From Corynebacterium urealyticum DSM 7109 (GTDB lineage Bacteria > Actinomycetota > Actinomycetes > Mycobacteriales > Mycobacteriaceae), in NCBI RefSeq assembly GCF_000069945.1, contig NC_010545.1:992001-1056000 (forward strand): a stretch of 64,000 nucleotides of DNA. Reading direction: 5' to 3'. The translations under genes were made by a program, and so were the position numbers. How positions within the stretch are numbered: the first letter of the stretch is position 1; each line of letters opens with the position of its first letter. This document shows, one piece after another, positions 8,689 to 17,629 of this stretch. The notes under the pieces were generated by a model, which was not told the DNA's origin, made no database searches, and worked only from the letters and a program-made list of their open reading frames with translations.

Positions 8689-9696
8689 CTAGGCTGCCGC
8701 CATGGCTTCGCGCGGGGAGACCTTCAACACGGGGCGCAGCGAGAGCGCGGATCCCGCCAGGCCCGCGAGCAGCAGAATCCCGGCCGGCTGGAGCATCGTG
8801 GACGCGGTGAGATCAATCGGCAGGGTGTCGGCCAGGGCCATCCCGACACCGCCAGTGACCGCGAGCCCGCCCAAGATTCCCCCGGCGAGGACGACCACGG
8901 CCTGGCCCAGCGAGTCGGTGATCAACACCCTGCGGGAAGCGCCCAGAGCCGAGGAGATCGCCACGCCACGCAAGCGCTGGATCGTCCACACCATGAAGAA
9001 GGCACCGAGCACGAGGGCGGAAAACACGTACAGCAGGTTGATCATGAGGTTCAACGAGAGCTGCTCACCGGTATAGGAGGCCGAGGCATTCCACCGGTCA
9101 TCGCCGCTCAGCGCCACCGTGCCCTCGGGTGCCCCGCCCTCGGCCTCGATCGCGTCGGCGTCTACGACGGCCGCCAGCGAGTTGGCGGGCAAGCTGCCGA
9201 CGTCGGCGTCGGAGACGAAGATCACCGGCTGGTGGTCGAAGTAGAGGTCCCGGTCGGGGCGCTCGACCTGGAAATCGCTGCCACCCAGCGTGATCCTGCC
9301 TGGCGTGCCGAAGGCTTTGGCGAGGGCGTCGTCCTCAAACTCGGATGGCACCTGCGCCACACCGTGCGGGGCATCAGGGGAGCTGAATACCGAGACAGGG
9401 GTGGAGTCCACGCGCTGACGCGCGACGACGAGCAGGGAAGCGCCGTAGTCCTCGCGCAGCGTGTCGATCTGGGACTCGCTGAGGCGGGAGGAGGACAGCG
9501 ACGCGGTGCCGGAATCCTCGAGGACCAGCACCTGGTTTTCCCCCAGGCGTTCCTGAAGCGCGGACACCGACTGATATTTCAGACCCGCGGCCAGGGAAGC
9601 CAGAAAGGTAACCATCACGGTGATCATGGCGACTGTCAGGGTGATCAGCGCAGTGCGGCTGGGGGCGGAACGGAGCTCTTTCAGACCTTGGAACAT
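8689..9696 (-). CDS. hrtB: Haem exporter permease (HrtB-like, FtsX family)
   Basis: 335 residues from ATG 9696 (MFQGLKELRSAPSRTALITL). The first membrane helix is near residues 15-38, a large external domain covers about 40-210, and three C-terminal helices follow, the FtsX/MacB layout. A longer start at 9780 would add a polar tail with no homology and cross the shared promoter region, so it is rejected. The gene is divergent from chrS, with 115 bases between them, and precedes hrtA. Haem export is inferred from synteny with corynebacterial hrtBA. Confidence 0.83.
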   Translation of the reverse strand: MFQGLKELRSAPSRTALITLTVAMITVMVTFLASLAAGLKYQSVSALQERLGENQVLVLEDSGTASLSSSRLSESQIDTLREDYGASLLVVARQRVDSTPVSVFSSPDAPHGVAQVPSEFEDDALAKAFGTPGRITLGGSDFQVERPDRDLYFDHQPVIFVSDADVGSLPANSLAAVVDADAIEAEGGAPEGTVALSGDDRWNASASYTGEQLSLNLMINLLYVFSALVLGAFFMVWTIQRLRGVAISSALGASRRVLITDSLGQAVVVLAGGILGGLAVTGGVGMALADTLPIDLTASTMLQPAGILLLAGLAGSALSLRPVLKVSPREAMAAA

Positions 9697-9811
9697 ACTT
9701 CTATGCTCGTCGCCGACCAGAAGGAATACATCGGCTGTGGGGGTGGACTTTGACTCATACGAAAGGATGAGTGACACCAAAGCCGCAGGCTGTGGGGGTT
9801 AGGGTGGAGGT
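9697..9811. promoter_or_regulatory. hrtB-chrS divergent control region
   Basis: This 115-base divergent region holds an inverted repeat ACTCAT (9753-9758) / ATGAGT (9767-9772), extended by TGA on the left, and a 12-base direct repeat GGCTGTGGGGGT at 9733-9744 and 9788-9799. The inverted repeat is a candidate ChrA site. A GGTGGAGG ribosome site precedes the chrS GTG. Confidence 0.5.
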
Positions 9812-11155
9812 GTGAACGAAGACCCGCGTACCCATTCACTCAGCGCGCAGCCGGTGACCGGCAAGCTCTCCCACGGGCTGTGGCTGGGCCTACAGGTGTT
9901 GATGATCGGCCTGCTCATCCTCGTGGCCTGGCGGGCAACCCACCCCATGACCTGGGTCGGACTGGGTGTGTTCTGGGTGCTGTACTGCAGCCAGCGACTT
10001 GTCACCCGGTGGTTGGGCGCGCCCACCTGGTTCGCCCTGCTGGTGGGGGCCTGGGCGGTGATGTCCGTTGGGCAACTGGAGGGCGCATTCGTCGTCTTCC
10101 CGATGTTCTTCCTCGCCGTGTACGTGTTTAGCCCGAGGATCTCCGCGGCGGTGGTCGCCGCACTCACGCTTGGGGTCGTGACGATGCTGGTGGGGCACAT
10201 CGGCTGGAATATCGGCGCGGTGACCGGGCCGATCATCGGCGCGGCCGTCGCCTGGACCCTGGGGGTAGGGTTCCAGCTGCTGCACCGAGAAGCCACCGCC
10301 AAGGCACGCGCACTCGATGCGCTGGTCGCGGCCCGAGAAGAGGCTCTGGCCAGCTCCCGCAAGGCGGGTGAGGCCGATGAACGGATGCGGCTGGCCGGCG
10401 ACATTCACGACACCGTGGCCCAGGGGCTATCCAGCATCCACATGCTGCTCACCGCCGTGGAGAACCAGCTCGCTGGACCCAACCCGTCCGGGACAAGCGA
10501 GGCCCGGGTAGGCGAGATCGGGCTAGCGCCTGATCACAGGGGCAAGGGGACGGCTGCCCAGCCCGGCCTAGACCAGCCGGGGATCGAGGCGGCGCACCAG
10601 CGGATGCTCACCCAGGTGCGGCTGGCCAGAGCCACCGCCGCCGAGAATCTCGCCGAGACCCGCCGCATCATTGCCGCCCTGCAGCCCGCCCCGCTGGAGG
10701 GAGCAGCGCTGCCCGTGGCTCTGGCACGCCTAGCCAGCTCCACCCCGCTCGGGGAGAAGCTGAGCTTCGAGACCGACGGCGCGCCCCGCCCGTTGCCCGA
10801 CGAGGTGGAGGAAGGACTGCTGCGCTGCGCCCAGTCACTCGTATCTAACGTGGTTCGTCACTCCGGTGCCGATCGCGCCAAGCTCTCGCTGACCTTCCAC
10901 CCGGGGGACGTCATCCTCGACGTCGTCGACAACGGTGCGGGTTTCGACCCCAGCGATGCCATCGACCGCAGAGCTACCGGTGGCAGCCTCGGCCTCTCCG
11001 GGGTGTACCGTCGCGTCGAGGCCCTCGGCGGCGAGATGACCATCGAGTCCGCCCCTGGGGAGGGAACCGGCATCTCGATCACGGTGCCCACGACCGGATA
11101 CGATCGGGTCGATGGCGCCGGGGTGCACCCGCGCCGGGAAGGTGAGACACCGTGA
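9812..11155 (+). CDS. chrS: Haem-responsive sensor histidine kinase (ChrS-like)
   Basis: 447 residues. Five or six membrane helices lie between about 20 and 155, followed by a HisKA_3 dimerisation domain with the phospho-acceptor His199 in AGDIHDTVAQGLSSI, then a HATPase_c domain with DNGAGFD and GGSLGLSG. It is a NarL-type partner kinase. Between the H-box helix and the next helix there is an added stretch of about 36 polar residues (about 221-256) not usual for the family. It overlaps chrA by 4 bases and faces hrtB. In corynebacteria ChrS senses haem through its membrane part. The ligand here is inferred. Confidence 0.85.
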   Translation: MNEDPRTHSLSAQPVTGKLSHGLWLGLQVLMIGLLILVAWRATHPMTWVGLGVFWVLYCSQRLVTRWLGAPTWFALLVGAWAVMSVGQLEGAFVVFPMFFLAVYVFSPRISAAVVAALTLGVVTMLVGHIGWNIGAVTGPIIGAAVAWTLGVGFQLLHREATAKARALDALVAAREEALASSRKAGEADERMRLAGDIHDTVAQGLSSIHMLLTAVENQLAGPNPSGTSEARVGEIGLAPDHRGKGTAAQPGLDQPGIEAAHQRMLTQVRLARATAAENLAETRRIIAALQPAPLEGAALPVALARLASSTPLGEKLSFETDGAPRPLPDEVEEGLLRCAQSLVSNVVRHSGADRAKLSLTFHPGDVILDVVDNGAGFDPSDAIDRRATGGSLGLSGVYRRVEALGGEMTIESAPGEGTGISITVPTTGYDRVDGAGVHPRREGETP

Positions 11156-11856
11156 AACACGCAGCACAGGCCCCAGCTCGGGGAGCCCAGGGTGGGCTGA
11201 ACATCATGATCGTGGATGACCACCCCGTCGTCCGCGTGGGGCTGCAGGCTCTCATCGAAACCGCCGAGGACGCTGCGGGCATCGACGTCGTCGCTTCGAT
11301 CGCCGACCCGGACGAGGCCGTGGTCCAGGTCCGGGAACTCCAGGGGACCGAGCAGGAGATCGACGTGGTGCTCATGGATCTGCGTTTCGGGGAGGGGCCG
11401 GCTGGCACCGAGCTTGCGGGCGGGGCGCGCGCCACCCAGGCGATCTGCGCTATCCCCGACGGCCCCCAGGTGCTCGTGGTCACGAACTACTCCACCGACC
11501 AGGACGTCGTCGGTGCGGTTTCCGCTGGTGCGGTCGGTTACCTGCTCAAGGATGCCCCGCCGTCCAAGGTGCTGGACGGCATCCGACGCGCCGCCCGTGG
11601 CGAGTCCGTCATGGCCCCGGAGATCATGGGAAAACTCATGGGCCAAATGACAAACCCGACCGAAGCGCTGACCCCACGGGAACTCGAGGTGCTGGCCCTG
11701 GTCGGCGAGGGAAAATCCAACCGGGACATTGCCCGTCACCTCGTCCTCACCGAGGCCACCGTGAAAAGCCACCTCTCGCACGTCTTCCGCAAGCTGGGTG
11801 CCAATAACCGCACCTCGGCGGTCGCCGTGGCCCGCCAGCGGGGGATCATCGCCTAG
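11152..11856 (+). CDS. chrA: Response regulator, NarL/LuxR type (ChrA-like)
   Basis: 234 residues: a receiver domain with acidic pocket DD at 22-23 and phospho-acceptor Asp76 (VLMDLRFGEG), then a LuxR-type helix-turn-helix (LTPRELEVLALVGEGKSNRDI). The GTG start overlaps the chrS stop (GTGA). In relatives ChrA activates hrtBA and controls haem oxygenase. The receiver has a slightly lengthened loop after Asp76. The last codons and stop are partly duplicated just downstream (11844-11882). Confidence 0.9.
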   Translation: MKHAAQAPARGAQGGLNIMIVDDHPVVRVGLQALIETAEDAAGIDVVASIADPDEAVVQVRELQGTEQEIDVVLMDLRFGEGPAGTELAGGARATQAICAIPDGPQVLVVTNYSTDQDVVGAVSAGAVGYLLKDAPPSKVLDGIRRAARGESVMAPEIMGKLMGQMTNPTEALTPRELEVLALVGEGKSNRDIARHLVLTEATVKSHLSHVFRKLGANNRTSAVAVARQRGIIA

Positions 11857-11882
11857 CAAGGCCCAGCGAGGATCATCGCCTA
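11844..11882. repeat. Tandem partial duplication at the chrA stop
   Basis: The 12-mer GATCATCGCCTA, which includes the chrA stop codon, occurs at 11844-11855 and again at 11871-11882. The six to eight bases before each copy (CCAGCG...) also match, allowing one indel and one change. Confidence 0.75.
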
Positions 11883-11979
11883 CCGGCTCCTGTGGGCACC
11901 CCTGCCGTGTTAAGCAGGGTGAAAATTCTGTTGTGTCATGCCGGTGAACAGCACAAATGCGGTGCTAACGTACACGGTT

Positions 11980-13887
11980 ATGAGTCGGATTATCCTCGCC
12001 TTCCTGTGCGCCCTGGGGGTCACCGTGGCCGCCACCGGGTGCACCCCGCGCCCGGATGTGGCGGATGACGCCGCGGCGGAGTTCCTGGAACGGCTGGCCG
12101 AGCGCAATGAGCCGGAGACCATCACGGATAAGTCGGACACCGCGGCCAAGGAGATCGACAACACCTGGGCCAAGCTGCAGGCCGAGGGGCTCGACGCGCA
12201 GCTCAAGGACGTGCGCACCCAGGACAATGTCGCGACCGCTAGCTACCGCATGGATTGGCAGCTGCCGGGTGAGCGCCGTTTCACCTACGACTCCCAGATG
12301 ACGCTCACCAAGTCGAAGGGGGACTGGGTGGTCCGCTGGCAGCCCACGGTTCTGCACCCGCGCTTGGGGGCCAATCAGCACATGGAGCTGCGCACCGTGG
12401 CGGCCGAGACCGCGAGCGTGGTGGGCTCCGACGGTGCCGTGTTGATGAAGCCGGGGAAGAAGTGGCGCATCTTCCTCAACGCAGACAAGGCCGGCGATGC
12501 CCGGGCAGCCGCCGAGCGCATCGCAGCTGAAGTCCGCGCGCTGGGTGGGGAGCATGCTCCGACCATCGATGCAGAGAAGGTCGCGGCGGAGGCCAAGAAG
12601 GTCGACGGCGACTATTCGGTCGTCATGGTGGAGGACAAGCTGGGACAGCGGCTGCGCGGCGCGCTGCGGGACGTGCCCGGGGTGCGTCTCAACGATGAAT
12701 CCGCGCTGGTCCGCCCGGACCCAAACTTTGCGCCGGACATCTTGAGCCGCGTGAATGCGGTCGTCGAAGACGAGTTGCAGGGCACCGACGGCTGGAAGGT
12801 TATCGTTTCCACCGCCGAGGGCAACGAGGTCACGGAGCTGGACAAGCACGAGGCCAAGGAAGCCCCGTCGGTGCAGGTCAGCCTCTCTAAGAAGGTGCAG
12901 GACGCCGCCCAGCGAGCCGTGGATACCCGGGCGGATAGCCAGACGATGATGGTCGTCATGCGGCCGTCGACGGGCGAGGTGCTCGCGGTCGCGCAGACCG
13001 CGAAGGCCGATGAGCACGGCGACCTCGCGCTGCAGGGACAGTACCCGCCGGGCTCGACGTTCAAGATCATCACCGCCTACGCAGGCCTGGAGAAGCAGAA
13101 CCTCACGCCTGATTCGATCGTGGGCTGCCCGGGCACCCAGGACATCGGCGGACGCATCGTCACGAACTACAACGGTTCCGGTTTCGGCGACGGACCGCTT
13201 CGCCAGGCCTTCGCCCGCTCCTGCAACACGACGTTTGCGGACATCTCCACCAAGCTCAAGCCCGGCGAGTTGAAGGCCACGAGCGCGCAGTTCGGCCTGG
13301 GCGTGGACTTCAAGATTCCGGGCCTGGATACCTTCACCGGCTCGGTACCCACCGGCGAGGTCATGCTGGACCGCACCGAGGCGGGCTACGGCCAGGGCCA
13401 CGACCTGGTCAGCCCCTTCGGCATGGCGCTGGTCTCGGCCACCGCGGCGGCGGGGAAGATGCCGACCCCGTACCTCATCACTTCTCACAAGCCGAAGCCG
13501 GGCACCCAGCCGAAGGGCGCCGAACAGAAGCCCACAGGGAACAAGAGCAGCACCGATAAGGACAAGAAGGCCCCGGCCGGGCCGCAGCCGCTCGATAAGA
13601 AGAGGATCGCTGAGCTGCAGGCGATGATGCAGGATGTGGTGACCAACGGCACCGCGGCCGGGCTCGACCGTTACGGCGACGTCCGCGGCAAGACCGGTGA
13701 GGCGGAGATCAACGACGGCTCGCACGCCTGGTTCACCGGCTACCGCGGCGACCTCGCCTTCGCCACCCTCATCGTCCGCGGCGGCGGCAGTGAACACGCC
13801 ACCGCGGTGACCGGGGAGTTCTTCAAGCACCTGGATGCCCCGGCCGCCCCGCGCGAGAACCAGCTGACCCCGGCCGCTGAGGGCTAA
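11980..13887 (+). CDS. Penicillin-binding lipoprotein (class B transpeptidase)
   Basis: About 635 residues from ATG 11980. The N-terminal signal ends in AATGC with lipid-acceptor Cys21, followed by an NTF2/MecA_N-like domain (about 25-140), a dimerisation region, and a transpeptidase domain with S359-T-F-K362, S414-C-N and K571-T-G. It should crosslink peptidoglycan outside the membrane. The M. tuberculosis counterpart Rv2864c also lies before map. A Lys/Pro-rich insert sits just before the KTG motif. The earlier ATG at 11938 would bury the signal peptide. A TAACGT hexamer 8 nt before 11980 suggests a leaderless message. Confidence 0.9.
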   Translation: MSRIILAFLCALGVTVAATGCTPRPDVADDAAAEFLERLAERNEPETITDKSDTAAKEIDNTWAKLQAEGLDAQLKDVRTQDNVATASYRMDWQLPGERRFTYDSQMTLTKSKGDWVVRWQPTVLHPRLGANQHMELRTVAAETASVVGSDGAVLMKPGKKWRIFLNADKAGDARAAAERIAAEVRALGGEHAPTIDAEKVAAEAKKVDGDYSVVMVEDKLGQRLRGALRDVPGVRLNDESALVRPDPNFAPDILSRVNAVVEDELQGTDGWKVIVSTAEGNEVTELDKHEAKEAPSVQVSLSKKVQDAAQRAVDTRADSQTMMVVMRPSTGEVLAVAQTAKADEHGDLALQGQYPPGSTFKIITAYAGLEKQNLTPDSIVGCPGTQDIGGRIVTNYNGSGFGDGPLRQAFARSCNTTFADISTKLKPGELKATSAQFGLGVDFKIPGLDTFTGSVPTGEVMLDRTEAGYGQGHDLVSPFGMALVSATAAAGKMPTPYLITSHKPKPGTQPKGAEQKPTGNKSSTDKDKKAPAGPQPLDKKRIAELQAMMQDVVTNGTAAGLDRYGDVRGKTGEAEINDGSHAWFTGYRGDLAFATLIVRGGGSEHATAVTGEFFKHLDAPAAPRENQLTPAAEG

Positions 13888-13926
13888 AGGAACTGTGCCG
13901 CTGCCCGAGGGGTACCATCGGGCACT

Positions 13927-14793
13927 ATGACCAGAGCAGCACTTTCCCCAGGTAAGCCAACCCCGATCCGCACCGTGCCCGCCCACATCGAGCGGCCGGA
14001 ATACGCGTGGAAGGCCGAGGTCCAGGAAAACATCGGCGAGGCCTGGATCCAGGATCCAGAGACCATCGAGAAGATGCGCGAAGCCTCCCGCATCGCCGCT
14101 GATGCGCTCCAGGAGGCCGGCAAGGCTGTCCGCCCCGGGGTGACCACCGACGAGGTCGACCGCGTGGCGCACGAGTACATGTGCGACCACGGCGCCTACC
14201 CCTCCACCCTGGGCTACCGGGATTTCCCGAAGTCCACCTGCGTGAGCCTCAATGAGATCATCTGCCACGGCATCCCCGATACGACGGTGATCGAGGACGG
14301 GGACATCGTCAACATCGACGTCACCGCCTACAAGAATGGCGTGCACGGGGACACGAACGCGACCTTCCTCGCCGGGGACGTCAGCGAAGAGCACCGCCTC
14401 CTCGTCGAGCGCACCGAGGCCGCTATGTGGCGCGGCATCAAGGCCGTCAAGCCCGGCCGCGAAATCAACGTCATCGGCCGCGTGATCGAGTCCTACGCCA
14501 AGCGCTTCGGCTACAACGTGGTGCGCGACTTCACCGGCCACGGCGTGGGCCCCACCTTCCACAATGGCCTGATCGTCCTGCACTACGACAACCCGAGCAA
14601 CCAGACGCTGCTGGAGCCGGGCATGACTCTGACCATCGAGCCGATGATTAATCTGGGCGGGCTGGACTATGAGATCTGGGACGACGACTGGACCGTCCAG
14701 ACCACCGACCGGCAGTGGACCGCCCAGTTTGAGCACACCCTCGTCGTCACTGAGGAGGGCTACGAGGTTCTCACCCTGCCCAGCGAGGACTAA
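13927..14793 (+). CDS. map: Methionine aminopeptidase, type 1c
   Basis: 288 residues. MetAP removes the initiator Met from nascent proteins using two metal ions. The ligands are visible in [19 protein letters not shown] (two Asp), FTGHGVG (His), LTIEPM (Glu) and FEHT (Glu). The N-terminal extension of about 40 residues with PxP motifs ([11 protein letters not shown]) is the type 1c mark seen in M. tuberculosis MapB. A TACCAT hexamer lies 8 nt before ATG 13927 with no clear ribosome site. It ends against the convergent mtr gene. Confidence 0.95.
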   Translation: MTRAALSPGKPTPIRTVPAHIERPEYAWKAEVQENIGEAWIQDPETIEKMREASRIAADALQEAGKAVRPGVTTDEVDRVAHEYMCDHGAYPSTLGYRDFPKSTCVSLNEIICHGIPDTTVIEDGDIVNIDVTAYKNGVHGDTNATFLAGDVSEEHRLLVERTEAAMWRGIKAVKPGREINVIGRVIESYAKRFGYNVVRDFTGHGVGPTFHNGLIVLHYDNPSNQTLLEPGMTLTIEPMINLGGLDYEIWDDDWTVQTTDRQWTAQFEHTLVVTEEGYEVLTLPSED

Positions 14794-14804
14794 CGCTGGT
14801 CCAG

Positions 14805-14862
14805 CCCCGGGGCTCGAACCCCAAGGTTCGACAGACTTGCCTCAGGTCCTCGAGCCCCGGGG
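14805..14862. terminator. Alternative hairpins between map and mtr
   Basis: CCCCGGGGCTCGA (14805-14817) is the perfect complement of 14850-14862. Its right end also forms a small hairpin, TCGAACC (14814-14820) with GGTTCGA (14825-14831). The two folds exclude each other. This is probably a terminator for converging genes. Confidence 0.6.
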
Positions 14863-14897
14863 TTCCCGGATTAGGTCGGCGGAAGAACCACGGCGAC

Positions 14898-14925
14898 GGG
14901 GGGGGGAGCCGGGGGGGGCAGGGGG
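14898..14925. repeat. G-tract cluster next to the mtr stop
   Basis: Runs of 9, 8 and 5 G (14898-14906, 14911-14918, 14921-14925) end one base before the mtr stop codon. On the mtr transcript they read as C-runs. Confidence 0.8.
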
Positions 14926-14926
14926 A

Positions 14927-16354
14927 TTAGTCGAATTCCAGGCCGAGCAGGGCATTTTCTACCAGCTCGGTCAGCGCAGGGTGCGGCCAGTACTGCTCGG
15001 TAGCGAAGCGGCGTGCATCGATGCCGAAGGTCATCGCGGTGACGAAGCTCTGAATCAGCGTGCTGGCCTCTGGTCCCATGATGTGCGCGCCCAGGATTTC
15101 GCCGGTCTTGCGGTCGGCGATCACCTTGCAGAAGCCGGTGGTGTCCTCCATTGCCCAGCCGTAGGCCACATCTGCGTAAGCCTGCACCTTCACGGTCAGC
15201 TCCCGGCCTGTGGCCTGGGCGTCCGCCTCGGTCATCCCCACCACCGCGATCTGCGGGTGGGTGAACACGCCGCTAGGGACGGCGCGGTAGTCGTTGGCGC
15301 GCAGGTCCTCGGGGTGGGCGAGGTTGTGTTGGACGACCTTCGCCTCCTGGTTCGCGACGTGCTTGAGATCGAAATCATTGGAGGCATCGCCCAGCGCCCA
15401 CACCCCCTCGGCCGTGGTGCGGCCGAACTCGTCGACCTTGATCTTGCCGTTGGCCTTCTTGTCGACTCCAGCGGCCTCGAGTGCCAGCGTGTCCGCATTG
15501 CTGATGCGCCCCTGGGCGGCGAGGATCTCGTCGGCGACGAGCACAGTGCCGTCGTCGAGGGTGAGCTCTACCTGCCCGTTGTTGGTCTCGCGCGCCGAGC
15601 GCGGCTCCACTCCGAGGTGGGTTTCCCACTGTTTGCGGGCCTGCTCCGTGAAGGCCTCGGAAATCTCGGCGTCCAGCTTGCGCAGCAGCCGCTTGCTGCG
15701 ATTGACGACCGTGACCTTGGTGCCCAGGGCGTCGAAAATTGCGGCGAACTCGACCGCGACGATGCCACCGCCCAGGATGATCAGCGACTCGGGCTGGGCT
15801 TCCAGGCGCATGATGTCCTCGTTGGTGCGGTAGCGAACGCCGGAGTCTGCGAGGACGGGGTGGATCCACGGGCGGGTGCCGGTGGCCAGTACGACGTCCT
15901 TGCCTCGGATGACGGGCGCGTCCGCGCCGTCGCCGATCCGCAGCGTCCGGGGTGCGACGAAGGAGGCAGCGTCCCCGTGGAAGAGGGTGATATTCGGGGT
16001 TTCGTCCCCGGCGCGGTAGGCGGCACCGCCCTCGGCGATGGGGTCGATGCGGTCGCCGAAGACGCGTTGCTGGATGCCCTTCCAGTCCACGTTGTCCAGC
16101 GAGCCAGTCAGGCTGAGCTTGTCGGCGGTACGGAAGGAGCGGGCTACGTCAGCGGTGTGGACGAACATCTTCGTCGGAATGCAGCCGACGTTAATGCAGG
16201 TGCCGCCGAAGACTCCCTTCTCGACGATGGCGATCTTCTTCTCATCGTTGATCGGAGCTGGGATCGTGTTCCCCGATCCGGTGCCAACGATGATGATGTC
16301 GAAATCCTGGATCTCTCCCGGCGCGGTGGTGTGTTCGGCATTGACGTTATTCAT
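14927..16354 (-). CDS. mtr: Mycothione reductase
   Basis: 475 residues from ATG 16354. This FAD/NADPH disulfide reductase has the FAD motif GTGSGN (24-29), redox pair C53-x4-C58 in GGTCINVGCIPTK, the NADP fold GGGIVAVEFAAIF, and the C-terminal His-Glu dyad HPALTELVENAL. It matches M. tuberculosis Mtr along its length, including VAYGWAMEDTTGF. It regenerates mycothiol from its disulfide, a redox couple restricted to Actinobacteria. It follows the hydrolase gene after 57 bases and may be co-transcribed with it. A longer start at 16564 would run into that gene and is rejected. Confidence 0.94.
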   Translation of the reverse strand: MNNVNAEHTTAPGEIQDFDIIIVGTGSGNTIPAPINDEKKIAIVEKGVFGGTCINVGCIPTKMFVHTADVARSFRTADKLSLTGSLDNVDWKGIQQRVFGDRIDPIAEGGAAYRAGDETPNITLFHGDAASFVAPRTLRIGDGADAPVIRGKDVVLATGTRPWIHPVLADSGVRYRTNEDIMRLEAQPESLIILGGGIVAVEFAAIFDALGTKVTVVNRSKRLLRKLDAEISEAFTEQARKQWETHLGVEPRSARETNNGQVELTLDDGTVLVADEILAAQGRISNADTLALEAAGVDKKANGKIKVDEFGRTTAEGVWALGDASNDFDLKHVANQEAKVVQHNLAHPEDLRANDYRAVPSGVFTHPQIAVVGMTEADAQATGRELTVKVQAYADVAYGWAMEDTTGFCKVIADRKTGEILGAHIMGPEASTLIQSFVTAMTFGIDARRFATEQYWPHPALTELVENALLGLEFD

Positions 16355-16410
16355 GTCTGCCAGCCTAGGCACCGGATCAGGCGGCGGCCACGAGCCATGT
16401 TCGCGGCCGG

Positions 16411-17571
16411 TTAATTGCTGGCGATGCCCTGGGCTGCCAGCCAGTCTGCGGTCGCATTCAATGCACGGCGGCGTACCGCGGGGCGGGAGAGGAAGACATC
16501 GTGGGTCGCATCCGCGATGACCTCGATGTGCGCGTGAGGGGAGACCTTCGGCGCGGTCTGCCACATCTGCTCCGGCTTGAGGATCGGGTCATTGACGTAG
16601 GTGGCGTCCGTGAGCTTGCGCCCGAAGTAGTGGCCATCGCTGGTGAGCACCAGGGTTGGCAGGCCGGTGTCACAGCGTCCGGCCTCGAGATCGGCGATCT
16701 GGCGGACCACACCGGCCATCCAGCTGACGTATTTCTTGCGCGGCTCGATGGGCTTGAGCTCAAGGTCGTAATCCCATTCCCCCGCATAGTCGGCGTGCAG
16801 GGAATGGCCGTAGGAGGGGTCGATTCCCTCCGGAAGGGGAATGTGCGGGGCGACCTTGGCAAGTTGTGGGAAGACCCGCTTGATCACGAAGCCCACGAGA
16901 CCGTCGAACTGGATGCCGTACCAGGGTGAGTTGCCGATGACCGCACCAAGCATGCTGTGCAGTGCAGCTTCCGCGCCGCCGGGGTCGCGCTGGGAGGTAG
17001 CGTTGAGGCGGCCGGCCCAGGTGGTGACGTCCAGGCCTCCGGTGGAGTGTCCCACCGGTACGACGCTCGGGTGGGCAGCGCCAATAAGCCCCAGCGCGAT
17101 GGAAAGGTCTTCGTCGTAGATGGCCTGGCTCGTGACGTGGTGCCAGGTCTGTCCCTCCCGCCATGCCCGGCCGCACTTGCGCATGTCGATGGCGTAGACC
17201 GCGTAGCCTGCCTCGTGGAAGAAGCGGGCCACGTGGTCTTGGAAGAAGTAGTCCGTCATCCCGTGGACGAAGAGCAAGGCGGGGCGGGCATAGAATTCCG
17301 GTTCCGCGGCTGAACCCGCAGCTCCGGCCGTCGACCCGTCATTGTCGGCGGGTAAGTAGCGGACGAGGGCGAAGCGCACCGGAGTCTCCCCGTCTGGATC
17401 TTGACCCATCTCGACGTAGTGGACCCCGAAACCTGGGCCCAGAAGGTCCGGCCCGAAGGTCAGTTCTGCGACGCTGGCGCCTCGTGGGTCGGTGAGGACA
17501 TCGGCCAGTTGCCGTGAGGAGGTGTTGCCGCCGTGGGCCGGGCCGTTATTCATAGCTGTGGAATCATTCAT
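16411..17571 (-). CDS. Alpha/beta hydrolase, lysophospholipase-like
   Basis: 386 residues with the alpha/beta hydrolase fold: oxyanion-side LLFVHGMTDYFFQDH, nucleophile elbow G-H-Ser176-T-G-G, and a late His in ADATHDVFLSRP. No signal peptide is seen. Substrate unknown; the family includes monoglyceride and lysophospholipid lipases. A TATGAT -10 lies 8 nt before ATG 17571 with no ribosome site, so a leaderless message is likely. It lies upstream of mtr and divergent from mqo, as in C. glutamicum. Confidence 0.8.
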   Translation of the reverse strand: MNDSTAMNNGPAHGGNTSSRQLADVLTDPRGASVAELTFGPDLLGPGFGVHYVEMGQDPDGETPVRFALVRYLPADNDGSTAGAAGSAAEPEFYARPALLFVHGMTDYFFQDHVARFFHEAGYAVYAIDMRKCGRAWREGQTWHHVTSQAIYDEDLSIALGLIGAAHPSVVPVGHSTGGLDVTTWAGRLNATSQRDPGGAEAALHSMLGAVIGNSPWYGIQFDGLVGFVIKRVFPQLAKVAPHIPLPEGIDPSYGHSLHADYAGEWDYDLELKPIEPRKKYVSWMAGVVRQIADLEAGRCDTGLPTLVLTSDGHYFGRKLTDATYVNDPILKPEQMWQTAPKVSPHAHIEVIADATHDVFLSRPAVRRRALNATADWLAAQGIASN

Positions 17572-17577
17572 CGGGAT

Positions 17578-17629
17578 CGATCATATTCAACTTTTTCAGG
17601 GGTATAAGGGCAGGCCTGAATATGGATCG
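17578..17629. promoter_or_regulatory. Spaced inverted repeat in the hydrolase-mqo control region
   Basis: CGATCATATTCA (17578-17589) mirrors TGAATATGGATCG (17617-17629) apart from one extra base, across 27 bases. The left arm contains the TATGAT -10 of the hydrolase gene. A second TATGGT at 17644-17649 may serve mqo. Confidence 0.45.

Noticed and set aside
14800..14865. tRNA-like GGTTCGA and GGGGTTCGAGCCCC pieces on both strands
   Set aside because: The T-loop-like piece lacks a proper 5-bp T-stem and no D-arm, anticodon arm or acceptor stem could be built. It is explained by the terminator hairpins.
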